DNA of 64,000 nt from Cesiribacter sp. SM1 (GTDB taxonomy: Bacteria > Bacteroidota > Bacteroidia > Cytophagales > Cyclobacteriaceae). The stretch's first letter is position 1; each line of letters starts with the position of its first letter. A model generated the notes under the pieces. That model worked only from the letters and a program-made list of their open reading frames with translations. It made no database searches and was not told the DNA's origin. Of the stretch, positions 1 to 8,513 are shown piece after piece. The stretch spans positions 186,001-250,000 of the forward strand of contig NZ_JAHXBU010000046.1 in the NCBI RefSeq assembly GCF_020178975.1. Direction: 5' to 3'. The position numbers and the translations under genes were made by a program.

Positions 1-2106
1 CTCACGCAGCTGCTGCCATATTTCTTCTGTAATGAATGGCATAAAGGGATGCAGCACCTTCAGCACATCTTCCATAAAGCTTACTGTTGCTTCATAGGTT
101 GCACTATCGATAGCTTCGCCGAAAGGTGGTTTTACCATCTCCAGGTACCAGCTGCAGAAATCATCCCAGGCCAGCTTGTAAACAGTATGGAGTGAATCAC
201 TGATGCGGAAGTTCTTAAAGTTATCCTCCAGTTCCTGCAGGGTTTGGGCAAAGCGGTTGCGGAACCATTCAATGGCAACTTTATTGGTGCTGCCATCTTT
301 AGTGTTATCAACTTCCCATCCTTTAATGAGGCGGAAAGCGTTCCAGATCTTGTTGTTGAAGTTACGGCCCTGCTCGCACAGCTTTTCATCGAACAGCAGG
401 TCGTTGCCGGCTGGCGAGCTAAAGAGCATACCTGTACGCACACCGTCTGCACCATACTTCACCATCAGCTCCAGCGGATCTGGACTGTTGCCCAGCGATT
501 TGCTCATCTTGCGGCCCTGCTTATCGCGCACAATACCGGTAAGGTATACATTTTTGAAAGGCTTCTCCCCCTCGTACTCATAACCGGCAATAATCATGCG
601 GGCTACCCAGAAAAAGAGAATCTCTGGTGCCGTTACCAGGTCGTTGGTAGGGTAATAGTACTTCAGGTCTTTGCTTTCGGGATCTAAAATCCCATCGAAA
701 ACAGACATTGGCCACAGCCATGAACTAAACCAGGTGTCGAGCACATCCGGGTCCTGCTCCAGCGCATCCATCTGCAGGCTGGCATTGCCGGTTTTCTGGC
801 GGGCCAGCTCCAGCGCTTCCTCTGCCGATTCGGCCACCACAAAATCTCTGCTACCATTAATATAGTAGGCTGGTATTTGCTGGCCCCACCACAGCTGCCG
901 GCTGATACACCAGTCGCGCACATTCTCCATCCAGCTACGATACATATTCTTGAACTTGGCCGGATGTAGCTGTACATTATCGTTCAACACATTCTCCAGC
1001 GCAGGAATGGTGATGGTATCCATTTTCAGGAACCACTGCAGCGATATCTTTGGCTCAATAACGGCATTGGTACGCTCGCTATGGCCAACGTTGCTCTTGT
1101 AATCTTCAGTTTTTAGCAGGTACTCCTTTTCCTCCAGCTCTTTGGCTATTTTCTTGCGCACCACAAAGCGATCCTGGCCTACATACAGCTGTGCTTTCTG
1201 GTTGAGCGTACCATCGTCGTTCAGGATGTCCAGCACCTCCAGGTTGTGCTTCAGGCCCAGCTCATAATCGTTCGGATCGTGGGCAGGGGTTACTTTAAGG
1301 GCACCAGTTCCAAACTCCCTATCAACATAAGTATCTGTAATGATGGGAATTGGCCTGTCGATCAAAGGTATGAGCGCCTTTTTGCCATGCAGATGTTTAT
1401 AGCGCTCATCCTCGGGATGCACACAGATGGCCGTATCACCCAGAATGGTTTCAGGGCGTACCGTTGCAATGGTAATCCACTCTTCGGTACCTTCAATCTT
1501 ATAGCGAATGTGGTAAAGCTTTGCAGGGGTTTCTTTGTAAACAACCTCATCATCCGAGAGCGCTGTTTTTCCCTGCGGATCCCAGTTAACCATGCGAATG
1601 CCCCGGTAGATGTATCCCTTCTGATAAAGGTCTACAAAAACCTTTATTACCTGGGCACTCATTTTGGGCTCCATGGTAAAGCGGGTGCGCTCCCAGTCGC
1701 AGGAGGCCCCCAGCTTTTTAAGCTGCTCCAGGATAATGCCCCCGTATTTTTCCTTCCACTCCCAGGCATGCGCCAGGAACTCTTCGCGGCTAAGGCTGCT
1801 TTTTTCAACTCCACGCTCTTTTAGCAGGGCCACAACTTTGGCTTCGGTGGCAATAGATGCATGGTCGGTACCAGGCACCCAGCAGGCATTTTTACCCTCC
1901 ATCCGGGCCTTGCGGGTCAGTACGTCCTGAATGGTGTTATTCATCATGTGGCCCATGTGCAACACACCCGTTACATTCGGCGGCGGAATTACAATGGTGT
2001 AAGGCTCCCGCTCATCGGGCTCCGAGTGAAAAAATTTATGCTTGAGCCAATAGGCATACCATTTATCTTCTACCTCGGCAGGGTTGTATTTGGCACTGAT
2101 GGACAT
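1..2106 (-). CDS. valS: valyl-tRNA synthetase (C-terminus cut by window edge)
   Basis: Charges tRNA-Val with valine in the cytoplasm. The frame is open from 2106 to the left edge, giving 702 visible residues of a protein that is usually about 870-880 long, so the anticodon-binding end and C-terminal coiled coil are missing. The class I signature HMGH lies at residues 50-53 after PPPNVTGV, and KMSKS lies near residue 532 in [11 protein letters not shown]. The start at 2106 gives [17 protein letters not shown], where the family normally begins. An in-frame ATG at 2214 would add 36 residues that do not look like the family. A structured leader and a TAnnTTTG element lie upstream. Confidence 0.97.
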   Translation of the reverse strand, partial: MSISAKYNPAEVEDKWYAYWLKHKFFHSEPDEREPYTIVIPPPNVTGVLHMGHMMNNTIQDVLTRKARMEGKNACWVPGTDHASIATEAKVVALLKERGVEKSSLSREEFLAHAWEWKEKYGGIILEQLKKLGASCDWERTRFTMEPKMSAQVIKVFVDLYQKGYIYRGIRMVNWDPQGKTALSDDEVVYKETPAKLYHIRYKIEGTEEWITIATVRPETILGDTAICVHPEDERYKHLHGKKALIPLIDRPIPIITDTYVDREFGTGALKVTPAHDPNDYELGLKHNLEVLDILNDDGTLNQKAQLYVGQDRFVVRKKIAKELEEKEYLLKTEDYKSNVGHSERTNAVIEPKISLQWFLKMDTITIPALENVLNDNVQLHPAKFKNMYRSWMENVRDWCISRQLWWGQQIPAYYINGSRDFVVAESAEEALELARQKTGNASLQMDALEQDPDVLDTWFSSWLWPMSVFDGILDPESKDLKYYYPTNDLVTAPEILFFWVARMIIAGYEYEGEKPFKNVYLTGIVRDKQGRKMSKSLGNSPDPLELMVKYGADGVRTGMLFSSPAGNDLLFDEKLCEQGRNFNNKIWNAFRLIKGWEVDNTKDGSTNKVAIEWFRNRFAQTLQELEDNFKNFRISDSLHTVYKLAWDDFCSWYLEMVKPPFGEAIDSATYEATVSFMEDVLKVLHPFMPFITEEIWQQLRE

Positions 2107-2204
2107 GCTGTTGATAAAATTATTTTCCTGATAAAAAGTTATTTTCCCCGGACTGCCTGAGCATGCCGGGATTGATGCTACATTATACACAACCTGCACT
2201 CCCT

Positions 2205-2248
2205 CCAGCGCCATGATTCCCTTATAAAACAAAAAGGGAATACGCTGG
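2205..2248 (-). other. long stem-loop in the valS 5' leader
   Basis: Two nested perfect stems face each other: CCAGCG (2205-2210) with CGCTGG (2243-2248), and ATTCCCTT (2216-2223) with AAGGGAAT (2234-2241). The loop is T-rich on the minus strand. No T-run follows the outer arm in the direction of valS, so it does not look like an ordinary terminator. It sits about 100 bases upstream of the valS start. Its role is unknown; an RNA control element for valS is possible. Confidence 0.5.
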
Positions 2249-2280
2249 TAACCTAGTAGGGCAGGCTGTGATACAAAGTG

Positions 2281-2288
2281 CAAAATTA
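2281..2288 (-). promoter_or_regulatory. candidate -7 element for valS
   Basis: The minus strand reads TAATTTTG, an exact match to the Bacteroidota -7 consensus TAnnTTTG. No TTG is found at 19-21 bases upstream, so only half the promoter is supported. It would give a leader of about 170 bases containing the stem-loop at 2205-2248. Confidence 0.4.
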
Positions 2289-2371
2289 ATCAAAAAAGCC
2301 TAACCTGCTGTGCAATCGCAACAAGCTTTTAGCGCCTGCTTTTTGCAGGTAGGTATTTTACAGATTATAAT

Positions 2372-2379
2372 TAAATTTG
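2372..2379 (+). promoter_or_regulatory. candidate -7 element for fahA
   Basis: TAAATTTG matches TAnnTTTG exactly and lies 27 bases before the chosen fahA start. There is no matching -33 TTG at the usual distance. Confidence 0.4.
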
Positions 2380-2406
2380 ATTTTATTCAACCAGACTATA
2401 TTTTTT

Positions 2407-3681
2407 ATGTACAACCCAAATGATGCGCACCTGAAAAGCTGGGTAAAAGTTCCGGCCGACTCCGACTTTCCAATACAGAATCTGCCTTTTGGTATTTTCA
2501 GTGATGGAAAAAAAAGCCCCCGCGCAGGTGTAGCCATTGGCGAATACGTACTGGACCTCCATCAGCTGCAGAAGGGCGGCTATTTCGATGAGCTTAAGCT
2601 GCCGGATAAAATATTTAAACAGCCCTCGCTCAACGCCTTCTTTGCCCTGGGACGTAAAAAAGTTGGCAAGTTACGCAAGGAAGTCAGCAAGATGCTGAAC
2701 GAGGCAGCCGAAAACAGAACCATCAAATACATCAGCAAAAAGTGCCTTATTCCCGTTGATGTGGCAGAAATGCTGATGCCAGTTGCCGTAGCAAATTATA
2801 CCGACTTTTACAGCTCTGAAGACCATGCCCGAAATGTTGGCAGCATGTTCCGCGACCCGGATAATGCCCTGCTTCCAAACTGGAAGCACCTGCCGGTGGG
2901 TTATCATGGCCGCGCCTCTTCTATTGTGGTAAGTGGCACACCCCTGCATCGCCCCATGGGCCAGAGCAAAGCACCCGATGCCGATAAGCCCAGCTTTGGC
3001 CCCAGCCAAAGGCTTGACTTTGAGCTTGAGATGGCTTTCATTACCTGCAGAAATACCCTGCTCGGTGAACGTATCTCTACCAAAGAGGCCGAAAATGATA
3101 TTATTGGACTGGTGCTTTTCAATGACTGGAGTGCACGCGATCTCCAGACCTGGGAATATGTGCCCCTGGGGCCATTCCTGGCTAAAAACTTCGGAAGCAG
3201 CATTAGCCCATGGGTTGTTACCCTTGATGCCCTGAAACCTTTTAAAACTGAGGGCCCCAAACAGGAGCCTGAACCGCTCGATTACCTGAAGTACGAAGGC
3301 AGGCACCACTACGACATTCAGCTGGAGGTTTCTATTGCCGCAGCAGGCATGGATGAAAAAGTAGTTTGCCAGAGTAATTATAAATACCTGTACTGGAATA
3401 TGGTTCAGCAGCTGGCTCATCACACAATCAATGGCTGCAACATATGTGTTGGCGATATGTATGCCAGCGGAACCATTAGTGGGCCGGAGAAGGAAAGCTG
3501 GGGATCTATGCTGGAGCTTGCCTGGAAGGGCACAAAACCAATAGAAATGCCAGATGGCAGCACCCGCACCTTTATAGAAGATGGCGATATTGTACGCATG
3601 CGTGCCAGGGCAGAAAAAGGCGGAGTACGGATAGGCTTTGGCGAGGTGGTAACTGAGATACTACCCCCTGTTGCTATTTAA
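2407..3681 (+). CDS. fahA: fumarylacetoacetase
   Basis: Last step of tyrosine and homogentisate breakdown: splits fumarylacetoacetate into fumarate and acetoacetate. The 424-residue length is normal. Family motifs are clear: NYTDFYSSEDHARNVG in the N-terminal half, the metal-ligand segment FELEMAF, NDWSARDLQ, and GSMLELAW-G near the C-terminus. The frame is open from a TTG at 2377, but the ATG at 2407 starts MYNPNDAHLKSW, which fits the family, whereas the preceding residues are low-complexity. No other tyrosine-degradation genes (hmgA, hpd) are beside it, so it appears to be a single-gene unit here. Confidence 0.95.
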   Translation: MYNPNDAHLKSWVKVPADSDFPIQNLPFGIFSDGKKSPRAGVAIGEYVLDLHQLQKGGYFDELKLPDKIFKQPSLNAFFALGRKKVGKLRKEVSKMLNEAAENRTIKYISKKCLIPVDVAEMLMPVAVANYTDFYSSEDHARNVGSMFRDPDNALLPNWKHLPVGYHGRASSIVVSGTPLHRPMGQSKAPDADKPSFGPSQRLDFELEMAFITCRNTLLGERISTKEAENDIIGLVLFNDWSARDLQTWEYVPLGPFLAKNFGSSISPWVVTLDALKPFKTEGPKQEPEPLDYLKYEGRHHYDIQLEVSIAAAGMDEKVVCQSNYKYLYWNMVQQLAHHTINGCNICVGDMYASGTISGPEKESWGSMLELAWKGTKPIEMPDGSTRTFIEDGDIVRMRARAEKGGVRIGFGEVVTEILPPVAI

Positions 3682-3905
3682 TACCCCTTACAGCCTGCCC
3701 TGCAGACCTGATCCAAACATAAATACTAGCTGCTGTAATGGATATACAGGATTGAATAGCGCTAAATACTGCAGCCCCATGCCTGGTTACCATTTGAGAC
3801 TTTAGCACCTGCAAGACTGATTAGGATACCCGGCAAATTGCAGCAAGCCCTGTGATAAAGCCAGAGCAGCAACCAGAGTAAATTTTAAGACCTGACCTTC
3901 TAAAA

Positions 3906-4418
3906 ATGCAATTCAACGCTACTGTAAAAGCATTCTTACTGACTGTTGTTTTATCTGTAAGCGGGGTGGCAGCGGCGGCTCAGCACTACCAGCTTACGGT
4001 GAGTGCTATTACCAACTGCAGTACCCTGGCATGCATTACTGAAATACAGCAGAAGAACAAAGATCTTAAAACCTTATCGCCATATAAAAGAGAAATAGGT
4101 GCTGGTATAGACCGGCTGCTGCTGGATTTTAGCCTGCCGCATGGCGGAAAGCAGGAAGAGGGAGATAAAGCACTGAACAGCCCCAAGCACTTCCGTCTCT
4201 CCCTGCTTGTTGAAAAGGATAGTATTTTATATGGCCAGCTGGAGCAGCTTTCTGATGATCAGCAACTGGAAACCACCTACCTGTTCCGAAACCAGGCAGA
4301 TAAAATAGAGCACTTTGTAGATCGATTCAACAGGCAGCACAAGACCCTTTATACCTACCAGGACCTGGTTAAAACAGTTACCAGCCGAACTCCCTTCCTG
4401 TGGATGTGGCTTAAATAA
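3906..4418 (+). CDS. small secreted protein of unknown function
   Basis: I do not recognise a family. The 170-residue product starts with a clear signal peptide (a hydrophobic stretch at residues 9-25 ending ...VAAAAQ) and carries a cysteine pair in NCSTLACITE around residues 37-46 that could form a disulfide. The rest is charged and soluble-looking, with no membrane segment. It ends 38 bases before the flavin reductase-like gene on the same strand and may be co-transcribed with it. Confidence 0.75.
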   Translation: MQFNATVKAFLLTVVLSVSGVAAAAQHYQLTVSAITNCSTLACITEIQQKNKDLKTLSPYKREIGAGIDRLLLDFSLPHGGKQEEGDKALNSPKHFRLSLLVEKDSILYGQLEQLSDDQQLETTYLFRNQADKIEHFVDRFNRQHKTLYTYQDLVKTVTSRTPFLWMWLK

Positions 4419-4456
4419 TTCACTCTCGCCGCAAGAGCATAAAATCATGAATCCCA

Positions 4457-5353
4457 ATGAGTCTGAAAACTATATCTGTTGATCCAAAAGCTGTGAGCAC
4501 GGCAGCATTCCATGGACACATGCTTAGCGCAGTTGTGCCCAGGCCTATTGCATTCGCCAGTACAGTAGATAAGGAGGGAAATGTTAATCTTAGCCCATTC
4601 AGCTTTTTCAACTGCTTTGGTTCCAATCCGCCCATCCTTATATTTTCGCCCTCACGCCGGGTGCGTGATAATACAACCAAACATACTTTAGAGAATGTGC
4701 TGGAAGTACCAGAGGTGGTTATTAACATTGTTAGCTATAATATAGCTGAGCAAATGTCGCTGGCCAGTACCGAATACGGCAGGGGCATCAATGAATTTAT
4801 AAAAAGCGGCCTAACACCTCATGATAGTGAGAGAGTTAAACCACCACGTGTTGCAGAAGCCCCAGCCGCTTTTGAATGTATTGTAAAACAGGTTATTCCA
4901 CTGGGCGAGGAAGGCGGAGCTGGCAACCTGGTCGTTTGTGAAGTGCTGCTCATGCACATCCACGAACAGGTGCTGAACGAAGAGGGTAAGATCGATCCGC
5001 ACAAGCTGGATGCAGTAGCGCGCATGGGCTCAGACTATTATTGCCGCGCCAGCGGATCAGCCGTATTTGAAATTGCCAAACCCCTGCGTCACCTGGGTAT
5101 TGGGGTTGATCAGCTCCCGGAGCCAATCAGGAACAGCAGTATTTTAACAGGTAACGATTTAGGCAAACTGGGTAATACAGAAAAGCTGCCAGATAGTGAT
5201 TCCGTTAAAGATTTCGCAGAGCAGGAAGGCCTGGCAACGCAGTGGTCAGGCCTAAGTGAAAGGGAGCGTAAACAGCAACAGCACCTGCTTGCCCAAAAGT
5301 ACCTGCAGCGAGGCCTTGTGGCGGAGGCCTGGAAAGTACTGTTATCGGACTAG
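4457..5353 (+). CDS. flavin reductase-like (DIM6/NTAB) protein
   Basis: The 298-residue protein has the FMN-binding split-barrel fold of the flavin reductase-like family over residues 15-200. Supporting segments are VVPRPIAFAST, the NLSPFSFFNCFGSNPP loop that in this family contacts FMN, and a DNTTKHTLEN helix. Members reduce flavin or act as flavoprotein oxidoreductases; the substrate cannot be told from sequence. The C-terminal 80 residues are a linker and helical tail. An overlapping ATG at 4447 is in another frame and gives nothing recognisable. A strong terminator follows. Confidence 0.85.
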   Translation: MSLKTISVDPKAVSTAAFHGHMLSAVVPRPIAFASTVDKEGNVNLSPFSFFNCFGSNPPILIFSPSRRVRDNTTKHTLENVLEVPEVVINIVSYNIAEQMSLASTEYGRGINEFIKSGLTPHDSERVKPPRVAEAPAAFECIVKQVIPLGEEGGAGNLVVCEVLLMHIHEQVLNEEGKIDPHKLDAVARMGSDYYCRASGSAVFEIAKPLRHLGIGVDQLPEPIRNSSILTGNDLGKLGNTEKLPDSDSVKDFAEQEGLATQWSGLSERERKQQQHLLAQKYLQRGLVAEAWKVLLSD

Positions 5354-5370
5354 CCTCTACAGAAAGCATA

Positions 5371-5402
5371 AAAAAAAGGCGCTATTGACCAGCGCCTTTT
5401 TT
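5371..5402 (+). terminator. intrinsic terminator after the flavin reductase-like gene
   Basis: AAAAAAGGCGCT, a 7-base loop and AGCGCCTTTTTT form a perfect stem flanked by A and T runs, so it could work in both directions. Confidence 0.85.
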
Positions 5403-5612
5403 GTTCGTTTAATTCTTCTATTATCCTGTATGTATTATGTAGCAGTAAAAGACATGAAGGATATATCAGGAGAATAAAACTTGATAGTTTTTGTTTGTGG
5501 CTGCAGGCTTACACCCTTACTGAACAGCTTGCATCTGCTCAATGTTATTGAAGCAAACGTAACAGCATTTCTCTTCAGCAGGTATTGATTGTGTAAGCAC
5601 GCCCCTCAGCAA

Positions 5613-6071
5613 CTACCTACCTCTGGTAGTTGTAGCGGTTTGTACTGGCAGAGCCATAGTACCAATCTCATCATCCTGACCACCGATTGGCTTGTGTTTG
5701 CCCATGGTACCAATTTCGTCGTCCTGACCACCAATAGGCTTATGCTTACCCATGGTACCAATCTCATCATCCTGACCACCGATTGGTTTGTGCTTACCCA
5801 TAGTGCCTATTTCATCATCCTGGCCGCCTATAGGCTTATGTTTGCCCATGGTACCAATCTCATCATCCTGGCCGCCAATAGGCTTGTGCTTGCCCATGGT
5901 GCCGATTTCGTCGTCCTGACCACCGATTGGCTTGTGCTTCTCAGCAGAAGAATCAACAAGTTGAGAACTTGCCTGTACCTGCATTTCCTCCATAGGGTCG
6001 GCGCAGCCTACAAGAACTAACATAAGGCCAGCACAAGCCAGCAAACTCTTTGGTTTGTAAAGGTTTTTCAT
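5613..6071 (-). CDS. repeat lipoprotein with six 16-residue units
   Basis: A 152-residue lipoprotein: the signal peptide ends in LMLVLVGC, with the lipidated cysteine near residue 23. After a short linker the protein is almost entirely six copies of KHKPIGGQDDEIGTMG, perfect in amino acids, the last ending at ...GTM, followed by a 12-residue threonine/arginine tail. I recognise no family. The repeat mixes a basic KHK, a PIGG turn and an acidic DDE, which could suit metal or polyanion binding at the cell surface; that is inference. The DNA copies differ at many third codon positions while encoding the same peptide. It is flanked upstream by AT-rich DNA and a decayed gene. Confidence 0.85.
   Translation of the reverse strand: MKNLYKPKSLLACAGLMLVLVGCADPMEEMQVQASSQLVDSSAEKHKPIGGQDDEIGTMGKHKPIGGQDDEIGTMGKHKPIGGQDDEIGTMGKHKPIGGQDDEIGTMGKHKPIGGQDDEIGTMGKHKPIGGQDDEIGTMALPVQTATTTRGR
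5655..5939 (-). repeat. six 48-bp tandem coding repeats
   Basis: Five full 48-bp units plus a sixth of 45 bp, at plus-strand positions 5892-5939, 5844-5891, 5796-5843, 5748-5795, 5700-5747 and 5655-5699 in protein order. The units vary at codons for Lys, His, Pro, Ile, Gly, Asp, Glu and Thr, always silently (for example GAC GAC GAA versus GAT GAT GAG). They are therefore an old or selected array, not a fresh duplication. Confidence 0.95.
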
Positions 6072-6349
6072 TAGGTGAACTTGATAATATTACGAGAGTA
6101 AGATAACATTTAATATTACCAAAGATAAAAACAAACTCCAACGTTTTTAGCTAATAAATGTTTTCTAAACGGTTAAGTTTTCTTAAAAAAAGTGTTTAAA
6201 CATTACTCATTGACATTTTTAACTGTTTGTACTATAGCAAGGGATTAAACCCAAAAGCCAGCTTTCAGTATAAACACTAATAAAAAAACCTTTTTAAGTA
6301 GCCATAAAATTACCTGTACGAAAAGTAACCCTCTGACTAGTGGAAGCAG
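6072..6349. other. AT-rich intergenic stretch
   Basis: Between the repeat lipoprotein start and the decayed DUF3667 gene lies AT-rich DNA with no credible gene. It holds the candidate promoter element for the lipoprotein (6120-6127). I see no RNA gene in it. Confidence 0.6.
6120..6127 (-). promoter_or_regulatory. candidate -7 element for the repeat lipoprotein
   Basis: The minus strand reads TATCTTTG, an exact TAnnTTTG match 48 bases before the start codon. No TTG lies at the standard -33 distance, so the call is partial. Confidence 0.45.
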
Positions 6350-6640
6350 CTAACAGCTGCTGTAATAAAAAAGCTTATTTCCAATAAAACTAATGATAAA
6401 ATAGTATCTAAGGGGGCGTAGGTAGCTTACTCTGTTACCGCCAAGATAGGCGTGCGCCACCTCGCCGGGCATCAGTGTTAAGCCCAGAAAAGTGCGGCCA
6501 AACTGGTTATCAAATCCAAGCCACCTGGAGCTGATTTCATCACTATGACTTCGCCTGGTAATTTTACTTACCCCCTTTATGTTACCCGCAGTAGAGCAGT
6601 ACTTACCCTCTACAGGCACGCCTCAGTTGATACAGGGCTA
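6350..6640 (-). pseudogene. decayed DUF3667 membrane protein gene
   Basis: The minus-strand frame below 6619 encodes PVEGKYC, then DEISSRWLGFDNQFGRT, a PGEV segment and RPLRYYFIISFI, then stops. This matches the N-terminal core of DUF3667 proteins and lines up with the intact copy at 41140-42165 (shared FD, GR, PG, PLR, Y and IISF). The zinc-ribbon part is damaged: the expected first CxNC is gone, a stop lies just upstream of 6619, and GKYCSTAG has lost its second cysteine. The roughly 250 C-terminal residues of the family are absent. I read it as a truncated, frameshifted remnant. Confidence 0.6.
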
Positions 6641-6802
6641 CAGTGCACTTCTTGTATTGCTGTAAGGTTGTGTACTTCTTTAACATCTACCAGGGCTATA
6701 TTCATAGGGTATAAAGCTGACTGATTTCTACAATGCTGGCATGCCGGACATAAGCTGATTTTAAAATAGAATTGTAACTTGCATTTACAACCTGTTGCTC
6801 TC

Positions 6803-7459
6803 GTGGAAATTAACCAGATCAAAGAAAGAATTGAACAGTATAAAGCAGAAGGCAAAAAGCTTTTTACGACTTCTTCTTTTCAGACACACAGCCTGGTGCT
6901 GCTGCACATACTTAGCCAGATAGACAATACCATCCCTGTTTACCTGATCAATACAGGCTACCATTTTCCTGAAACCATTGCCTTTGCAGAGCAGGTTTGC
7001 AAGCAGTTTAAGCTACCGCTGGTAGACCTGAAAAGCGAAACACCTAAATCGATGCAACGCGATACCGAGGGGCGCCTGCTCTTTACTTCAGATCCTGACT
7101 ATTGCTGTTTTATGAATAAAACCCAGCCTCTGGATGTGGTACTGCGGGTGCATGATGTCTGGATCAATGGCATTCGGGCAGACCAGAGCAAAACCAGGAG
7201 TGCAATGCTGGTAGAGCAGCCGGCTCCCCACGGTACTATCAGGTTCCACCCCATGCTGAATTGGAGTAAACAGCAAATCTGGCGCTACATTAAAGAACAT
7301 AATCTGCCCCGCCATACCCTAGATGCAAAAGGCTATGTTAGTATTGGATGTGAGCCCTGCACCAGAAAGCCTGACCCCGGCATGCAGGAAAGAGAAGCCC
7401 GCTGGTATGGCCTCAAAAAAACAGAATGTGGCCTGCATACAGACCTTGTAAGCCGGTAG
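6803..7459 (+). CDS. cysH: adenylyl-sulfate reductase, thioredoxin-dependent, [4Fe-4S] type
   Basis: Reduces adenylylsulfate (APS) to sulfite in assimilatory sulfate reduction. It has the P-loop-like TTSSFQTHS, YCCFM followed 80 residues later by CEPC (together the CC-X80-CxxC cluster ligands that mark APS-type enzymes), and the C-terminal catalytic ECGLH. I chose GTG at 6803 (VEINQIKERIEQY), where the family begins; a TTG at 6779 is in frame and would add eight residues. Start choice is uncertain because no ATG is available. No cysDN, cysI or cysG genes are nearby. A sugar epimerase gene follows after 61 bases. Confidence 0.88.
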   Translation: MEINQIKERIEQYKAEGKKLFTTSSFQTHSLVLLHILSQIDNTIPVYLINTGYHFPETIAFAEQVCKQFKLPLVDLKSETPKSMQRDTEGRLLFTSDPDYCCFMNKTQPLDVVLRVHDVWINGIRADQSKTRSAMLVEQPAPHGTIRFHPMLNWSKQQIWRYIKEHNLPRHTLDAKGYVSIGCEPCTRKPDPGMQEREARWYGLKKTECGLHTDLVSR

Positions 7460-7520
7460 CAGCCCTGGCTGCGTAAACACAGATTCATCCATTAGCTGAT
7501 AAGTACCTACTCTTTAAGCC

Positions 7521-8441
7521 ATGAATATATTAATTACCGGCGGTGCCGGCTACATCGGCAACTCACTCATGAAGCACCTGGCTCAGCAGACCGATGTAGA
7601 AAAGATTATAGTTTATGATAACCTTAGCCGTGGCAGCTTTAACATATTTTGTGGGCCGCGCATAAAAGGGGCTGAAAAAGTAAGCTTTGTGCATGGCGAA
7701 CTGCTGGACTCACGTAAGCTCCGCAAAAGCCTGGATGGAGTGGATGTAGTTTATCACCTTGCTGCAAAAGTAACCACGCCTTTTGCCAATACCGATGGCC
7801 ATATGCATGAGCAGGTAAATCATTGGGGTACTGCAGAGCTGGTTTATGCCATTGAAGAAAGCAAGGTTAAGAGATTCATCTATACCAGCAGCACCTCCGT
7901 TTATGGCAGTTCTGCCGAAGAAATACAGGAGCAAACTACTCCCAACCCTTCCACCCTGTATGGCATAAGCAAAATGCGTGGCGAAGAGCATGTACAGCGC
8001 CTTCAGCAAAAAATTGATACTTATATATTAAGGCTGGGAAACGTGTATGGCTACAACAGAAATATGCGCTTCGATGCAGTAATAAACAGGTTTATGTTTG
8101 ATGCACACTACAAAGGCCGCCTGAAGATTGACGGCAACGGCAGTCAGTACAGGGCCTTTCTGCACATCGACCGCCTGGCTCCTCTTTTGAGCAGGCTCCG
8201 AAAAGCAGTGGTACCCTCGGGTACCTATGCTGTTGTTGACCGCAACCTGCAGGTACTTGATCTTGTGGATGCCATCAAAGAGCTGTATCCTGAGCTTGAA
8301 TTTATTTTCACGAACCAGCACCTGCAGCTCCCGCAATTACGCGTAAATCCAAACTCTGCCTTGCTTAATTATATTAAACCAGACAGCATAAAACCACTTA
8401 CAGAAGAATTACTGGAGTTCAGAGACCACTTCAGTTTTTAA
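7521..8441 (+). CDS. NAD-dependent sugar epimerase/dehydratase
   Basis: A 306-residue extended short-chain dehydrogenase. The N-terminal Rossmann motif is GGAGYIGNS (residues 7-15); the catalytic set is TSSTSVYG with Ser/Thr and YGISKMRGE with the Tyr-x-x-x-Lys pair. These enzymes epimerise or dehydrate nucleotide sugars such as UDP-glucose; the exact sugar cannot be read. C-terminal residues HLQLPQLRVNP resemble nucleotide-sugar contacts. It stands alone and is convergent with ald. Confidence 0.85.
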   Translation: MNILITGGAGYIGNSLMKHLAQQTDVEKIIVYDNLSRGSFNIFCGPRIKGAEKVSFVHGELLDSRKLRKSLDGVDVVYHLAAKVTTPFANTDGHMHEQVNHWGTAELVYAIEESKVKRFIYTSSTSVYGSSAEEIQEQTTPNPSTLYGISKMRGEEHVQRLQQKIDTYILRLGNVYGYNRNMRFDAVINRFMFDAHYKGRLKIDGNGSQYRAFLHIDRLAPLLSRLRKAVVPSGTYAVVDRNLQVLDLVDAIKELYPELEFIFTNQHLQLPQLRVNPNSALLNYIKPDSIKPLTEELLEFRDHFSF

Positions 8442-8478
8442 AAAGATAAGCCTTCCTCTCAATGGAAGAAGGCTTATC
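8440..8478 (-). terminator. terminator downstream of ald
   Basis: GATAAGCCTTC (8445-8455) pairs perfectly with GAAGGCTTATC (8468-8478). On the minus strand the hairpin is followed by TTTTT, so it ends the ald transcript; no T-run follows in the plus direction. Confidence 0.75.
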
Positions 8479-8513
8479 CTACAAAGATCTTTTCAAGTTT
8501 CAATAATCCAGTA

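Noticed and set aside
2205-2248. A T-box riboswitch before valS
   Set aside because: No T-box sequence or specifier loop is visible, and T-boxes are not typical of this phylum; left as an unnamed stem-loop.
5655-5939. A possible CRISPR-like array of 48-bp units
   Set aside because: There are no spacers; the units are head-to-tail and encode the same peptide.
5589-6020. A plus-strand frame of repeated hydrophobic residues opposite the repeat lipoprotein
   Set aside because: It is the reverse complement of the repeat units; the minus-strand frame has a signal peptide and lipobox, and the silent-only changes fit that frame, not this one.
6610-6855. An 81-residue minus-strand frame with CPACQHC
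   Set aside because: It overlaps the cysH start and continues the decayed DUF3667 region without family similarity; no support for a real gene.
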